Made by a program: the position numbers and the translations under genes
Assembly: GCF_000974785.1 (NCBI RefSeq)
Contig: NZ_BBWV01000001.1
Location: 372,001-436,000 of the forward strand
Direction of reading: 5' to 3'
DNA: 64,000 nucleotides
Source of the DNA: Flavihumibacter petaseus NBRC 106054
GTDB taxonomy: Bacteria; Bacteroidota; Bacteroidia; Chitinophagales; Chitinophagaceae
Notes under the pieces: model-generated
Seen by the model: only the letters and a program-made list of their open reading frames with translations
Told to the model about the DNA's origin: nothing
Database searches by the model: none
In this document: piece by piece, positions 1 through 8,824 of the stretch
How positions within the stretch are numbered: the first letter of the stretch is position 1
Layout: every line of letters begins with the position of its first letter

Positions 1-1
1 T

Positions 2-214
2 GACACCAAGACTTCCATAGAGATCATGGACATCTTCGGAAAGATCCAGTCCGCCGGAAATACAGTTGTGCTGGTGACCCACGAGGAAGATATCGCCAAT
101 CATGCACACCGCATCGTCCGGCTCCGTGATGGTCTTATTGAAACTGACCGCAGAAACGAACATCCAGCCAAATCTGCTCTACATGGCGTTGAAAATATAT
201 ACGAGAACGGGTGA
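2..214 (+). CDS. ABC transporter ATP-binding protein, C-terminal fragment (cut by window edge)
   Basis: Only the last 70 residues are visible; the reading frame is open to the left edge. The fragment carries the H-loop (LVTHEEDIANHAHRIVRLRDG), the typical end of an ABC ATPase of the MacB/LolD export type, where the switch histidine follows a short hydrophobic strand and is followed by the 'RDG' turn. Walker A, the signature motif and Walker B would lie outside the window. The end overlaps the start of the cobalamin adenosyltransferase gene by 32 bases, which suggests the two are co-transcribed. The substrate cannot be told from this fragment. Confidence 0.85.
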   Translation, partial: DTKTSIEIMDIFGKIQSAGNTVVLVTHEEDIANHAHRIVRLRDGLIETDRRNEHPAKSALHGVENIYENG

Positions 215-749
215 TGCCGGTCACACCTCCCTGATCGGCGGTACAAAAGTGCCCAAAAGCCACCTTCGGATTGACACCTACGGAACTGTCGATGAACTGA
301 ACTCCCATATCGGGTTCTGTGCAGACCAGTTAAAGGATCATGAGTCAGTATTGCGCCTGAAAGAAATCCAGGACCGGCTCTTTACTATCGGCGCTTCCCT
401 GGCTACAGATCCGGAAAAAGAACCGCTGATGCGCATGCCGGATCTGCTACAATCTGATGTTGACCAGCTTGAAAAGTGGATTGATCAGATGAATGAAGTA
501 TTGCCACCGATGAAATTCTTCATTCTTCCGGGTGGACATATGGCAATCTCCTCCCTGCATATAAGCCGGTGTGTGTGCCGGAGAGCTGAACGGCTTTGCG
601 TTGCACTTCAGGACGGAGAGCATTTTATTGACCCGCTCGTCATCAAGTACATCAACAGGCTGAGTGATTACCTTTTCGTTCTCGCCAGGTATTCCGGCCA
701 TCTGTTGGGTGTAGCGGAAATTCCCTGGAAACCAAGGGTGAAACAATAG
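183..749 (+). CDS. ATP:cob(I)alamin adenosyltransferase, PduO type
   Basis: 188 residues, normal for the PduO family, which transfers the 5'-deoxyadenosyl group of ATP to cob(I)alamin to make adenosylcobalamin. The N-terminal ATP-binding motif TRTGDAGHTSL lies at about residues 7-17, and the conserved helix motif CRRAERL with the arginine pair lies near residue 133. An open frame runs further upstream (to 102), but MALKIYTRTGD at 183 is the family's normal N-terminus and I chose it. The start lies inside the preceding ABC gene in another frame. The gene ends 7 bases before the end of the convergent lolD gene. The organism probably has a B12-dependent enzyme elsewhere; none is in this window. 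Confidence 0.93.
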   Translation: MALKIYTRTGDAGHTSLIGGTKVPKSHLRIDTYGTVDELNSHIGFCADQLKDHESVLRLKEIQDRLFTIGASLATDPEKEPLMRMPDLLQSDVDQLEKWIDQMNEVLPPMKFFILPGGHMAISSLHISRCVCRRAERLCVALQDGEHFIDPLVIKYINRLSDYLFVLARYSGHLLGVAEIPWKPRVKQ

Positions 750-756
750 CAGGGGG

Positions 757-1413
757 TCAGACGTCTGTCATTCTTCCGTCTTTCATGTGCAACACCCGGT
801 CGCTCATCTTGGCCAGTTCTTCATTATGGGTCACAATGAGAAAAGTCTGGTTAAAATCAGCCCGCAGCCGGAAAAACAAATCATGCAAATCACGGGCATT
901 GGCCGAATCAAGGTTACCTGTAGGCTCATCTGCGAATATGATACGTGGTTCGTTGATCAGTGCCCTGGCCACCGCCACCCGCTGCTGCTCACCTCCGGAG
1001 AGCGCCTGCGGCTTATGTTCTGCCCGTTCTGCCAGACCCAGGTGCCCCAGCAACTCCCTGCCACGCTGTTCCACCGCCTCCTTTGGCTTGCCCGCGATCC
1101 AACCGGGTATGCAGACATTTTCCAGGGCAGTAAATTCAGGCAACAGGTGATGGAATTGAAAGACGAACCCGATATACCGGTTCCGGAAAAAGGCAAGCTG
1201 CCTGTCCGTCATCCCGGTTATTTCCGTCTTGTTAAGCCCTATCTGCCCGGCATCCGCCTTATCCAGCGTCCCAAGTATGTGCAACAGGGTGCTTTTCCCC
1301 GCGCCTGAGGATCCCACAATACTTACGATTTCTCCTTCCTTCACTTCAATATCCACTCCTTTCAGTACCTCCAGTGAACCGTATTTCTTTTTTATCCCTT
1401 TTGCCTGCAACAT
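757..1413 (-). CDS. lolD: LolD-like ABC transporter ATP-binding protein
   Basis: 218 residues and a complete ABC ATPase: Walker [10 protein letters not shown] at 34-42, Q-loop at Q86, signature LSGGEQQR at 138-145, Walker B IIFADEPT ending at 165, and an H-loop ThrHisAsn near 196. The stretch [15 protein letters not shown] after the Q-loop is typical of LolD/MacB/FtsE-type ATPases, and LolD is the best fit by length and sequence. LolD powers release of lipoproteins from the inner membrane with LolC/E. No permease gene is adjacent, so partner and substrate are inferred. The start at 1413 is divergent from the DUF2795 gene, with 85 bases between them. Confidence 0.85.
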   Translation of the reverse strand: MLQAKGIKKKYGSLEVLKGVDIEVKEGEIVSIVGSSGAGKSTLLHILGTLDKADAGQIGLNKTEITGMTDRQLAFFRNRYIGFVFQFHHLLPEFTALENVCIPGWIAGKPKEAVEQRGRELLGHLGLAERAEHKPQALSGGEQQRVAVARALINEPRIIFADEPTGNLDSANARDLHDLFFRLRADFNQTFLIVTHNEELAKMSDRVLHMKDGRMTDV

Positions 1414-1444
1414 GGCGCAATATTAAGCGTTGTAGGTGAAAGGA

Positions 1445-1475
1445 TTTGGAAATTTCGTTTTAACACCTACATTTG
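1445..1475 (+). promoter_or_regulatory. Bacteroidota-type promoter for the DUF2795 gene
   Basis: TTTG at 1445-1448, 19 bases, then TACATTTG at 1468-1475. This matches the known Bacteroidota consensus TTTG-N17-23-TAnnTTTG exactly in both boxes. It ends 23 bases before the chosen ATG at 1499, which also argues against an upstream in-frame start at 1436. It is the cleanest promoter match I found in the window. Confidence 0.75.
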
Positions 1476-1498
1476 CCGGAAATTTAAACCCAGTACAG

Positions 1499-1720
1499 AT
1501 GTTTTGGACGCTAGAATTGGCTTCTTACCTGGAAGACGCTCCTTGGCCCGCCACCAAAGACGAGCTGATCGATTACGCAATCAGGAGCGGAGCGCCTATT
1601 GAGGTGGTTGAAAACCTGCAGGAACTGGAAGATGAAGGTGAAATCTATGAGGGGATCGACGACATCTGGCCAGACTATCCTTCCCAGGAAGACTTCTTTT
1701 TCAATGAAGACGAATATTAG
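1499..1720 (+). CDS. DUF2795 family small acidic protein
   Basis: 73 residues starting MFWTLELASYLEDAPWPATK. The protein is very acidic, ending in a run of Asp/Glu and aromatic residues (DYPSQEDFFFNEDEY). It matches the DUF2795 family that I recall as widespread and single-copy in Bacteroidota. Its function is unknown; the pattern LEDAPWPATKDELIDYAIRSG looks like a small helical domain. The start at 1499 is chosen because a consensus promoter ends just upstream, so the longer in-frame version from 1436 would begin before the transcription start. It is followed by a strong bidirectional terminator. Confidence 0.85.
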   Translation: MFWTLELASYLEDAPWPATKDELIDYAIRSGAPIEVVENLQELEDEGEIYEGIDDIWPDYPSQEDFFFNEDEY

Positions 1721-1729
1721 TATGAAATA

Positions 1730-1756
1730 AAAAAATCCCGCAGTGCGGGATTTTTT
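1730..1756 (+). terminator. Rho-independent terminator, bidirectional
   Basis: A perfect inverted repeat TCCCGC-AGT-GCGGGA (1736-1750) is flanked by an A-run on the left and TTTTTT on the right, so it can end transcription from both sides. It sits between the convergent DUF2795 gene (ends 1720) and fabI (ends 1783). Confidence 0.9.
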
Positions 1757-1782
1757 GTTAGCGCTATAGCGAAGCTTGCCGT

Positions 1783-2598
1783 TTATTCCACGCCAAGCTT
1801 GGTCATCACTTCCATACTTACGCCCGTGCTGGAATAACCACCATCGTGGAAAAGATTCTGCATCGTCACCATTTTGGTAAGATCTGAGAACAACGTAATA
1901 CAGTAATTCGCACAGTCTTCCGCTGTGGCGTTTCCGAGCGGGGCAATAGCATTCGCATAGTCGAAGAAATCACCAAAGCCCTTGATACCGGTCCCGGCAG
2001 TGGTTTTGGTGGGAGACTGGGAAACAGTGTTCACCCTCACTTTCTTCTCCAAACCGTAATGGTAGCCAAAGCTACGTGCGATTGACTCCAGCATTGCCTT
2101 GATATCCGCCATATCGGTATAGAATGGATAGGTACGCTGGGCAGCCATATACGTCAATGCCACAATACTTCCCCACTCGTTCATGGCATCCAGTTTGCGG
2201 GCCACACTCATCATTTTATGGAAGGAGAGCGCAGACACGTCAATCCCTTTCAGGAAATAGTCGTAGTTCGACTCGGTATAGGAAATATTCTTCCTGATAT
2301 TCACACTCATGCCGATGGAGTGCAGCAGAAAATCAATTTTACCGCCCAGGATCTCCTGTGACTGCAGGAACAATTGAGACAGTTCTTCTGTACTGGTAGC
2401 GTCTGCAGGGATGATCTGGGCATTGGTCTTTTCCGCCAGTTTCCTGATCTCACCCATGCGCATAGCAATCGGGGCATTGGTCAATACGATCGTTGCGCCC
2501 TCTTCAACAGCTTTCTCGGCAACTTTCCAGGCGATAGAATTTTCATCCAGTGCACCGGTGATGATACCGCGCTTTCCCTTTAATAGATTATAAGCCAT
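1783..2598 (-). CDS. fabI: Enoyl-[acyl-carrier-protein] reductase (NADH) FabI
   Basis: 271 residues. It reduces the trans-2 double bond of enoyl-ACP in the last step of the fatty acid elongation cycle in the cytoplasm. It is a classical short-chain dehydrogenase-like FabI: glycine-rich cofactor segment near GIITGALDENSIAW (11-24), the Tyr-x6-Lys catalytic pair at Y160 and K167, a second tyrosine at Y150, and the FabI substrate loop SQSPTKTTAGTGIKGF near 190-205. It lies 25 bases downstream of recN on the same strand and is probably co-transcribed with it. Housekeeping function; nothing unusual seen. Confidence 0.97.
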   Translation of the reverse strand: MAYNLLKGKRGIITGALDENSIAWKVAEKAVEEGATIVLTNAPIAMRMGEIRKLAEKTNAQIIPADATSTEELSQLFLQSQEILGGKIDFLLHSIGMSVNIRKNISYTESNYDYFLKGIDVSALSFHKMMSVARKLDAMNEWGSIVALTYMAAQRTYPFYTDMADIKAMLESIARSFGYHYGLEKKVRVNTVSQSPTKTTAGTGIKGFGDFFDYANAIAPLGNATAEDCANYCITLFSDLTKMVTMQNLFHDGGYSSTGVSMEVMTKLGVE

Positions 2599-2623
2599 AT
2601 GATGGTTTGCTTTGGCTGCGAAA

Positions 2624-4282
2624 TTAGGGAGATTGGATCATTTCCCTTGCATTCTCCATAGCTGCTGCGCTCGGTTGTTCACCGCCCAGCATTTCAGCAA
2701 TTGCCCGGATTCGTTCGCTTTCGCTCAATGACCTGATCCTTGTTTGTATCTGCCCAGCCTTTTCCTGCTTGTAAACGAATAAATGGTGATCGGCCCTTCC
2801 CGCAATCTGTGGCTGGTGGGTGATACAGATCAATTGCCGGGCAGCTGCCATTTCTTTCATAATCAAACCCACCTGCCGGCTGGCTTCTCCTGAAATCCCC
2901 GTATCGATCTCATCAAAGATGAGTGTGGGCAGGTCCACTTTTCCGGCTACCAGTGACTTGATACAAAGCATCAACCGGCTGAGTTCACCGCCGCTTGCTA
3001 CTTTCCTGAGCGGCGCAAACTGCCCGCTTTTATTGGCATCAAACAGAAAGTCGACATTGTCCATTCCCATCAATGCCGGTTCAACCGGCGTAATGGTCAC
3101 CTTAATGCTGGCATTTGGCATCCCGACACGGTGCAACAGCTGGTTCACCTGCTTCATCAGCGGCGTCGCCTGGGCAGTTCTGAGCGCGGAGAGTTTCTTT
3201 CCGGCAGCCTTTAGTTCATCGAAGTTCAATTTAACCTCATCCTCCAGTTGATTCAACCGCTCGTCCAGGGCAACCACCGATTGTAGTTTTTCGGAGAGCT
3301 CCACCTGTATGGCCAGGAGCTCAGCCGTTGTCCTGGCCCCATGTTTTTTCAGCAACCGGTTTCCAATGTTCAGTCTTTCTTCGACTGCCATTACCCTTTC
3401 GCCATCATAGCTGATCTTATCGCTCCAGCGATCTGCTTCATCAGCAAGATCCGCCAGTTCAAGCTGTACGGAATGGAGGCGTTCCACCAATTCACCCAGG
3501 TCTTTCTGCTGCGCGGTAAATGGCTGAAGTTGCTGAACCAGCTGACGGATCACCTGGATGACAGGTTGATCCTGTTCACGAAGTTGCTGATTGATCTGAA
3601 CCAGTGCCGTCTTGATGCTTTCCGCGTTCGTCAATAGCTCCAGTTCGGCTTCCAGTTGTTCGAGATCACCTTCTTTCAGGTTTACCTCTTCCAGTTCCTG
3701 GAAGAGGAAGCGGTTGAATTCAAGTTCCCGGCTATCCCTGCTCTGCTGCTCTTTCAATTTCAGCAATTCCTTCTGATTATCCTGCCAACGTCTGAAAACC
3801 TTCTGGTATGCTGCAAGCTCGCGGGAAGACGCCGCCATCGCATCGATTACAGCAAGCTGAAAACCTGAGCTCCCGATCGATAGTGTATCAAACTGGCGGT
3901 GCAGGTCTACCAGCATAACAGTCAGTTCCTGCAGCTGCTGAAGCGTTACGGGTGTGTCATTGATAAATGCCCTGCTCTTGCCATTGCTTCCAATCTCGCG
4001 GCGAATGACCACTTCATCCTGTACTTCAAGGTCATTTTCTTCCAGAAATGATCTGACAACAGTTTTACCGGAAACTTTGAACACGGCTTCAACAACACAT
4101 TTTTTATCCTTGTTGAATACAACACCACTATCTGCCCTTTCACCAAGTATGAGTGAGAGCGCACCCATCAGAATGGATTTTCCTGCACCGGTCTCGCCCG
4201 TGATGATACTAAGTCCTTCTCTCCAGGGGATCTCCAGCGCATCGATGATGGCGTAGTTCTGAATATGTAACAGTTGCAGCAT
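2624..4282 (-). CDS. recN: DNA repair protein RecN
   Basis: 552 residues, the normal RecN length. It is an SMC-like ATPase of double-strand break repair. Walker A GETGAGKSIL lies at about 29-38, then a long central coiled coil (about 150-370, rich in Glu/Gln/Leu heptads), and then the C-terminal half of the ATPase with signature SGGELSRLMLCIK, Walker B TLIFDEIDTGISG and the switch-histidine segment CITHQPQIAG. All key residues are present. It heads a likely two-gene unit with fabI. A weak TAAATTG box lies about 15 bases upstream of the start, close to but shorter than the TAnnTTTG consensus. Confidence 0.97.
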   Translation of the reverse strand: MLQLLHIQNYAIIDALEIPWREGLSIITGETGAGKSILMGALSLILGERADSGVVFNKDKKCVVEAVFKVSGKTVVRSFLEENDLEVQDEVVIRREIGSNGKSRAFINDTPVTLQQLQELTVMLVDLHRQFDTLSIGSSGFQLAVIDAMAASSRELAAYQKVFRRWQDNQKELLKLKEQQSRDSRELEFNRFLFQELEEVNLKEGDLEQLEAELELLTNAESIKTALVQINQQLREQDQPVIQVIRQLVQQLQPFTAQQKDLGELVERLHSVQLELADLADEADRWSDKISYDGERVMAVEERLNIGNRLLKKHGARTTAELLAIQVELSEKLQSVVALDERLNQLEDEVKLNFDELKAAGKKLSALRTAQATPLMKQVNQLLHRVGMPNASIKVTITPVEPALMGMDNVDFLFDANKSGQFAPLRKVASGGELSRLMLCIKSLVAGKVDLPTLIFDEIDTGISGEASRQVGLIMKEMAAARQLICITHQPQIAGRADHHLFVYKQEKAGQIQTRIRSLSESERIRAIAEMLGGEQPSAAAMENAREMIQSP

Positions 4283-4354
4283 AGTGAAATCTGCGGCAAT
4301 TTATGGAATTGTGTGCCAGGAATTCCCCTGCAGGTAAAATCCGGTGGAAAAACG

Positions 4355-5347
4355 TTAGTGCGGGGTGACAGATTCGCGGAAAGCGTTTTTGGTTACGGTG
4401 GCAGTTTTGTGGTCCCCGGTATGACTCCATCCGGGAGGCATGATCATATAGAGGACTTTGTTCTTCAGACCAGGTGCTGCTATCACATCGCGGCCAAGCT
4501 CACGGAATTCTCCGAAATATACATCCCAGAAATTCCGGGGATTCATTTTGCGGGTGATGCCATATTCCATGGGATACTGTTTGTCTTCCTGCTGGAACGT
4601 GCCAAACAGGCGGTCCCAGATATTCAGAAGGTTGCAGAAATTGGTATCCATGTAAATGGGATTGCGCGCATGATGCACGCGGTGATGCGATGGCGTTAGA
4701 ATAAGATGTTTCAGCTTCCCCATGCGTCCGTCCTTCATTACTGATTCACCCACATGAATAAAACTGCCCCAGGTACCATCAATAAACATGATAAAAAATA
4801 ACAGTGGTGCATTAACGCCCAGGAGAACACAGATCGTTGTCCGGATAAAATCGGCATATGGTGCTTCCAGGAAGAAATGTGCGTAGGTAACCGACATGTT
4901 CATGGTCTCCGGTGCGTGATGCGTGGAATGCAGGCACCAGAACAACCGCACCTTGTGACCGAGAAAATGATACACGAAATGGGATAGTTCCCAAATGATG
5001 TACCCGTAGATCAGCCAGTACCAGGTAAACGTTGTGGTAAAGGGTGCGAACCGGCCAAAAAATGCCAGGCAGAATCCCACCACGGCAAAAGATAAAAACC
5101 TGCCGATGAACCGGTTGAAAACAAAGATCAGGAAGGGAACACGATAGTCTTCGATCTTGAACTTCTTGTAAAATAGCGCACGGACGATCTCAATGATCAG
5201 CACGAGCGGGATCAGGGGCCCAATAGCAGCAACTACGCCGTCGCGAGTATACAGGCTACTGAAGTCACCGGACTGAAACATGGTCATCCAATGACTGATG
5301 CCGAAGAATCCAATGATTTCTTCCCACAAAATCTGCAAGCCCTTCAT
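4355..5347 (-). CDS. Sterol desaturase / fatty acid hydroxylase superfamily membrane protein
   Basis: 330 residues with several membrane helices (near 40-60, 70-105 and 120-140) and the histidine clusters of the superfamily. These are HFVYHFLGH, then HSTHH about ten residues later, and HHRVHH near the end of the core, which together bind a di-iron centre. Members hydroxylate or desaturate sterols, fatty acids or other lipids; the substrate here is unknown. The ATG at 5347 is chosen over a TTG six bases upstream. It is the last gene of the Nif3 / zinc-ribbon / hydroxylase operon, 16 bases after the zinc-ribbon gene. No electron-donor gene is nearby. Confidence 0.9.
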   Translation of the reverse strand: MKGLQILWEEIIGFFGISHWMTMFQSGDFSSLYTRDGVVAAIGPLIPLVLIIEIVRALFYKKFKIEDYRVPFLIFVFNRFIGRFLSFAVVGFCLAFFGRFAPFTTTFTWYWLIYGYIIWELSHFVYHFLGHKVRLFWCLHSTHHAPETMNMSVTYAHFFLEAPYADFIRTTICVLLGVNAPLLFFIMFIDGTWGSFIHVGESVMKDGRMGKLKHLILTPSHHRVHHARNPIYMDTNFCNLLNIWDRLFGTFQQEDKQYPMEYGITRKMNPRNFWDVYFGEFRELGRDVIAAPGLKNKVLYMIMPPGWSHTGDHKTATVTKNAFRESVTPH

Positions 5348-5363
5348 GACCAACCCTTAGGGA

Positions 5364-6119
5364 TTATTTTACTTCAACGCTGTCGTTCAGGTCGGTATCA
5401 ACCAGGATACGGCCACAGTTTTCACAAACGATGATCTTCTTACGTTGTTTGATCTCGCTCTGACGCTGAGGGGGAATTGCGTTAAAACAACCACCGCAGG
5501 CGTCTCTTACCACAGGAACTACCGCAAGGCCGTTTCTGTAATTTGTGCGGATGCGGTCGTAGGAAAGCAGCAGACGGGGATCGCATTTTTCACGGGCGTC
5601 AGCAGCCAGTTTGTTAAAGTGTTTCTCGTCTGTTTCTGTTGTAGAGATGATCTTTTCCAGCTCATCCTTTTTGTGCTTGAGAACACCTTCCTTGGTATTG
5701 GTGGTTTTCTTTGCCTTATCCAGCGTAAGCACTTTGTCGGAGATCTCTTCCTGTGCGTCCTTGATATGTTTTTCAGCAAGCTTTACCTCGAGCTGCTGCA
5801 TTTCAATTTCCTTGGTGATCGCTTCAAATTCACGACTGTTCTTCACATTCGTGCTCTGCTTTTCATATTTCTTTACCAGTGCTTCAGCTTCCTTGATGGC
5901 TTCCTTCTTCTGGTTGATGAATTCATTGATTCCGTTGATCTCTTCTTCGATCCTGGTCTGACGGGAATGAAGGCCCTGGATCTCATCTTCCAGATCGCTC
6001 ACTTCAATCGGCAACTCTCCTTTCAGAATCTGAAATTCATCGATTTTGGATTCGATTTTCTGGAGGGTAATCAGTGAAACCAATTTTTCTTCAACCGAAA
6101 AGTCTTTTACAGTAGCCAT
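5364..6119 (-). CDS. Coiled-coil protein with C4 zinc ribbon (DUF164-like)
   Basis: 251 residues. A long coiled coil covers about residues 15-180, followed by a C-terminal zinc ribbon with two CxxC pairs (CGGC near 208-211 and CENC near 232-235), ending in an acidic tail. This is the DUF164 / zf-RING_7 family found across bacteria, often next to the Nif3-like gene as here (14 bases between them). A nucleic-acid-binding role has been proposed from the fold; no activity can be read from the sequence. It is co-oriented in a tight three-gene operon. Confidence 0.9.
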   Translation of the reverse strand: MATVKDFSVEEKLVSLITLQKIESKIDEFQILKGELPIEVSDLEDEIQGLHSRQTRIEEEINGINEFINQKKEAIKEAEALVKKYEKQSTNVKNSREFEAITKEIEMQQLEVKLAEKHIKDAQEEISDKVLTLDKAKKTTNTKEGVLKHKKDELEKIISTTETDEKHFNKLAADAREKCDPRLLLSYDRIRTNYRNGLAVVPVVRDACGGCFNAIPPQRQSEIKQRKKIIVCENCGRILVDTDLNDSVEVK

Positions 6120-6133
6120 AATAGCTTTTGAAA

Positions 6134-7231
6134 TTAGGTATAATAATTCACCGGGTTTGTGCTCTGCCCCGTTTTGAAGACGGCAAAGGTAGGGAATTTT
6201 TCTGCCAAATATTCATGCAGAAGGTCGATGGTGAATTGCTCGGTCTCAAAGTGACCAGGGTCGGCCAGCAACAGCCTGCTATCGGCATCAAAAAACTGGT
6301 GATACTTCATATCCGCAGTAATATACGCATCAGCATTAATACCTATTGCATTGGAAATAAGGAAACTACCGGCTCCGCCGCATACTGCCACCCGCTTTAC
6401 CGGCCGGTTCAGCAGTTTGGTATGCCGGATTACCGGAACCCTGAAAATGCCCTTCAGCCACTCCAGGAAGCTGGTTTCCGCCATCGCGACAGGTAATTCG
6501 CCCCATATCCCGGAGCCTATCCCGTCATGCCTGTTGCCGAGCGGCAGGAGGTCAACCGCTATTTCTTCGTATGGATGACTGTTCCGCAGTGCTTTCAGGA
6601 TCGCTCTTTCCATCGGCAGGGGATAGACCAGTTCCAATTTGAATTCCGGAGACTCCTGCCGGATGCCGGGCGTGCCATCAAACGGATTCGTGTTTTCCCC
6701 ACCACGGAAGGTACCGGTTCCGGGCGCTGAAAAGCTGCATTCACTGTAATTTCCGATATGCCCTCCACCGGCTGCAAACAGGGCATTCCGCACCTGATCG
6801 AGATATCCCTGCGGAACATAGGTAACCAGTTTCCTCAGCATCCCCTCCTTCGGCTGCAATATCCTGGTATGCTCAAGCCCCATCTGCCGCGCAATCCGCC
6901 CGTTTACGCCGTTCAGCACATTGTCAAGGTTCGTATGGATGGCATAGATGGCAATGTCGGCTTTGATTGCCAGGATGATCGCCTTTTCCAGGTAGTTTTT
7001 ACCGGTCAGTTTTTTCAATCCGGAAAACAGGATCGGGTGATGTGCGACGATAAGGTTACAGTCTCTGTCAATTGCTTCCTGTACAATTTCTTCTGTTGCG
7101 TCGAGGGAAACGAGCACGCCCCTGCAATCCCACCCGCTGTTTCCGGTAAGTAACCCGGTATTGTCATAAGCCTCCTGGAAGGCAGGTGGAGCAAGCTGTT
7201 CCAGGGCATCTGTGATTTCATTAATGCGCAT
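6134..7231 (-). CDS. Nif3-like dinuclear metal centre protein (YqfO type)
   Basis: 365 residues. The two Nif3 halves carry the conserved metal ligands: AHHP (about 62-65) and IHTNLD (about 97-102) in the N-terminal half and GHFETEQ near the C-terminus. Between them is an inserted domain of about 100 residues (LVTYVPQGYLDQVR to PYEEIAVDLLPL), the PII/CutA-like insert known from the longer YqfO members. Some databases call the family GTP cyclohydrolase 1 type 2, but its role is not settled. The ATG at 7231 is used rather than the TTG at 7237. A TATCTTTG box abuts the start at 7235-7242. First gene of its operon. Confidence 0.92.
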   Translation of the reverse strand: MRINEITDALEQLAPPAFQEAYDNTGLLTGNSGWDCRGVLVSLDATEEIVQEAIDRDCNLIVAHHPILFSGLKKLTGKNYLEKAIILAIKADIAIYAIHTNLDNVLNGVNGRIARQMGLEHTRILQPKEGMLRKLVTYVPQGYLDQVRNALFAAGGGHIGNYSECSFSAPGTGTFRGGENTNPFDGTPGIRQESPEFKLELVYPLPMERAILKALRNSHPYEEIAVDLLPLGNRHDGIGSGIWGELPVAMAETSFLEWLKGIFRVPVIRHTKLLNRPVKRVAVCGGAGSFLISNAIGINADAYITADMKYHQFFDADSRLLLADPGHFETEQFTIDLLHEYLAEKFPTFAVFKTGQSTNPVNYYT

Positions 7232-7315
7232 GGCCAAAGATAGTGTGGCGCTGGTTTATTCGGTATATTACACGCAGCAAAAGCAGTTTACAAAAAAGGT
7301 CGTACTGTTGTGATT

Positions 7316-8824
7316 ATGGGATATGAAAACTATGTAGACCGGATGCGCGAAATCGCTGATATCCGATACGCAACTGCCGTACTGCAATGGGACCAGGAAA
7401 CTTATATGCCTGAGGCCGGAGCAGATGGCAGGTCAAGGCAAATCGCCACCCTGAGCGAATTGGCACATAGCCGTTTTACAGATCCGGCAATGGGTGACCT
7501 TGTAAGTCGTTTGCGTTCGTCCGGCAGTACCGATCCCATGGCCACACGCAACCTGGATCTTACCGCCTATGACTTTGATCAGGCATCCAGGCTTCCGGCT
7601 GCTTTTGTACGCCGAATGAGCGAAACCGTTTCCAAAGCTTTTCAGGCATGGGTAACTGCCCGGTCTGAAAATAACTTCAACCGTTTCGCACCAATATTGG
7701 AGACCCTGGTTACACTCAAGAAAGAGGAAGCCGCCTTGCTGGGATTCGAGGGTCATCCCTACAATGCCCTCCTTAATCAGTATGAGCGTGGCTGTACTAC
7801 TGATCTTCTCGACAAAATTTTTGGTGCACTCCGCGGGCCGTTGCAGCAACTGATTGACCGGATCGGTACCCGTCCGCAGGTAGACAACGCCATCTTCCGC
7901 CAGTATTTTCCTGAAACTGATCAGTGGGCGTTCAGTCTCGATATGTTGAAATTAATGGGATTTGATACCAGTGCAGGCCGCCAGGATAAGTCTGCCCACC
8001 CGTTCACCACCAATTTCAGCAGCCGGGATGTACGCATTACCACGAGGATTGACGAAAACGATCTTTCCTACATGACCTGGAGCACGATCCATGAACTGGG
8101 GCATGCCCTGTATGAGCAGGGGTTGCCGGAATCTCAATACGGTTTGCCCCTCGGGGAATATGCTTCATTAAGCATTCACGAGTCACAATCGCGGCTTTGG
8201 GAAAACAATGTCGGGAGGAGCCTTGCCTGGAGCAGGAATTTTCTGCCCCTCCTGTTGCAGTATTTTCCCATGCAATTCCACAAAACCAATCCCGATCAGC
8301 TGTACCGTGCGGCCAATCGCGTGGAACCCTCCCTGATACGTACGGAAGCAGATGAGCTGACCTATCATTTTCACGTTCTCATCCGTTATGAAATTGAAAA
8401 ATCACTGATCGGCGGAGACCTTTCGGTGAACGATATCCCCGACGCATGGGCAGCAGGTTACAAACGATACCTTGGAATCGAGGTACCGGATAACAGCCGT
8501 GGTTGCCTGCAGGATGTTCACTGGAGCCATGGCAGTTTCGGATATTTTCCCACATACAGCCTCGGTAGTCTATATGCAGCGCAGTTTTTCGCAGCTGCAG
8601 CCCACGAAATTCCGGATTTGTCTGTCAGGATCGAAAAAGGGGAATACCATTTGCTATTGGATTGGCTGCGGAAAAAGGTGCATATGCATGGCAGATTTTT
8701 CACAAGTGAAGAACTCTGCCGGGAGGTAACCGGGGAAGGAATAAACATCGGTCACTTTATGCAATATGTGAATGATAAATACCGTTTCATTTACGCTTTT
8801 CAACCGGAGGAGGCTGCGATATGA
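7316..8824 (+). CDS. M32 family metallocarboxypeptidase (Taq type)
   Basis: 502 residues, the usual length for the M32 family of cytosolic zinc carboxypeptidases that trim C-terminal residues from peptides. The zinc motif is H259-E-L-G-H263, followed about 25 residues later by the third-ligand segment HESQSRLWENNVGRS, a hallmark of M32. Other conserved stretches are the early WDQETYMP and, late, DVHWSHGSFGYFPTYSLG. The ATG at 7316 (MGYENYVDRM) is preferred to the GTG at 7310. Its stop overlaps the next start by four bases (ATGA), which implies translational coupling to the lipoprotein gene. Confidence 0.95.
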   Translation: MGYENYVDRMREIADIRYATAVLQWDQETYMPEAGADGRSRQIATLSELAHSRFTDPAMGDLVSRLRSSGSTDPMATRNLDLTAYDFDQASRLPAAFVRRMSETVSKAFQAWVTARSENNFNRFAPILETLVTLKKEEAALLGFEGHPYNALLNQYERGCTTDLLDKIFGALRGPLQQLIDRIGTRPQVDNAIFRQYFPETDQWAFSLDMLKLMGFDTSAGRQDKSAHPFTTNFSSRDVRITTRIDENDLSYMTWSTIHELGHALYEQGLPESQYGLPLGEYASLSIHESQSRLWENNVGRSLAWSRNFLPLLLQYFPMQFHKTNPDQLYRAANRVEPSLIRTEADELTYHFHVLIRYEIEKSLIGGDLSVNDIPDAWAAGYKRYLGIEVPDNSRGCLQDVHWSHGSFGYFPTYSLGSLYAAQFFAAAAHEIPDLSVRIEKGEYHLLLDWLRKKVHMHGRFFTSEELCREVTGEGINIGHFMQYVNDKYRFIYAFQPEEAAI

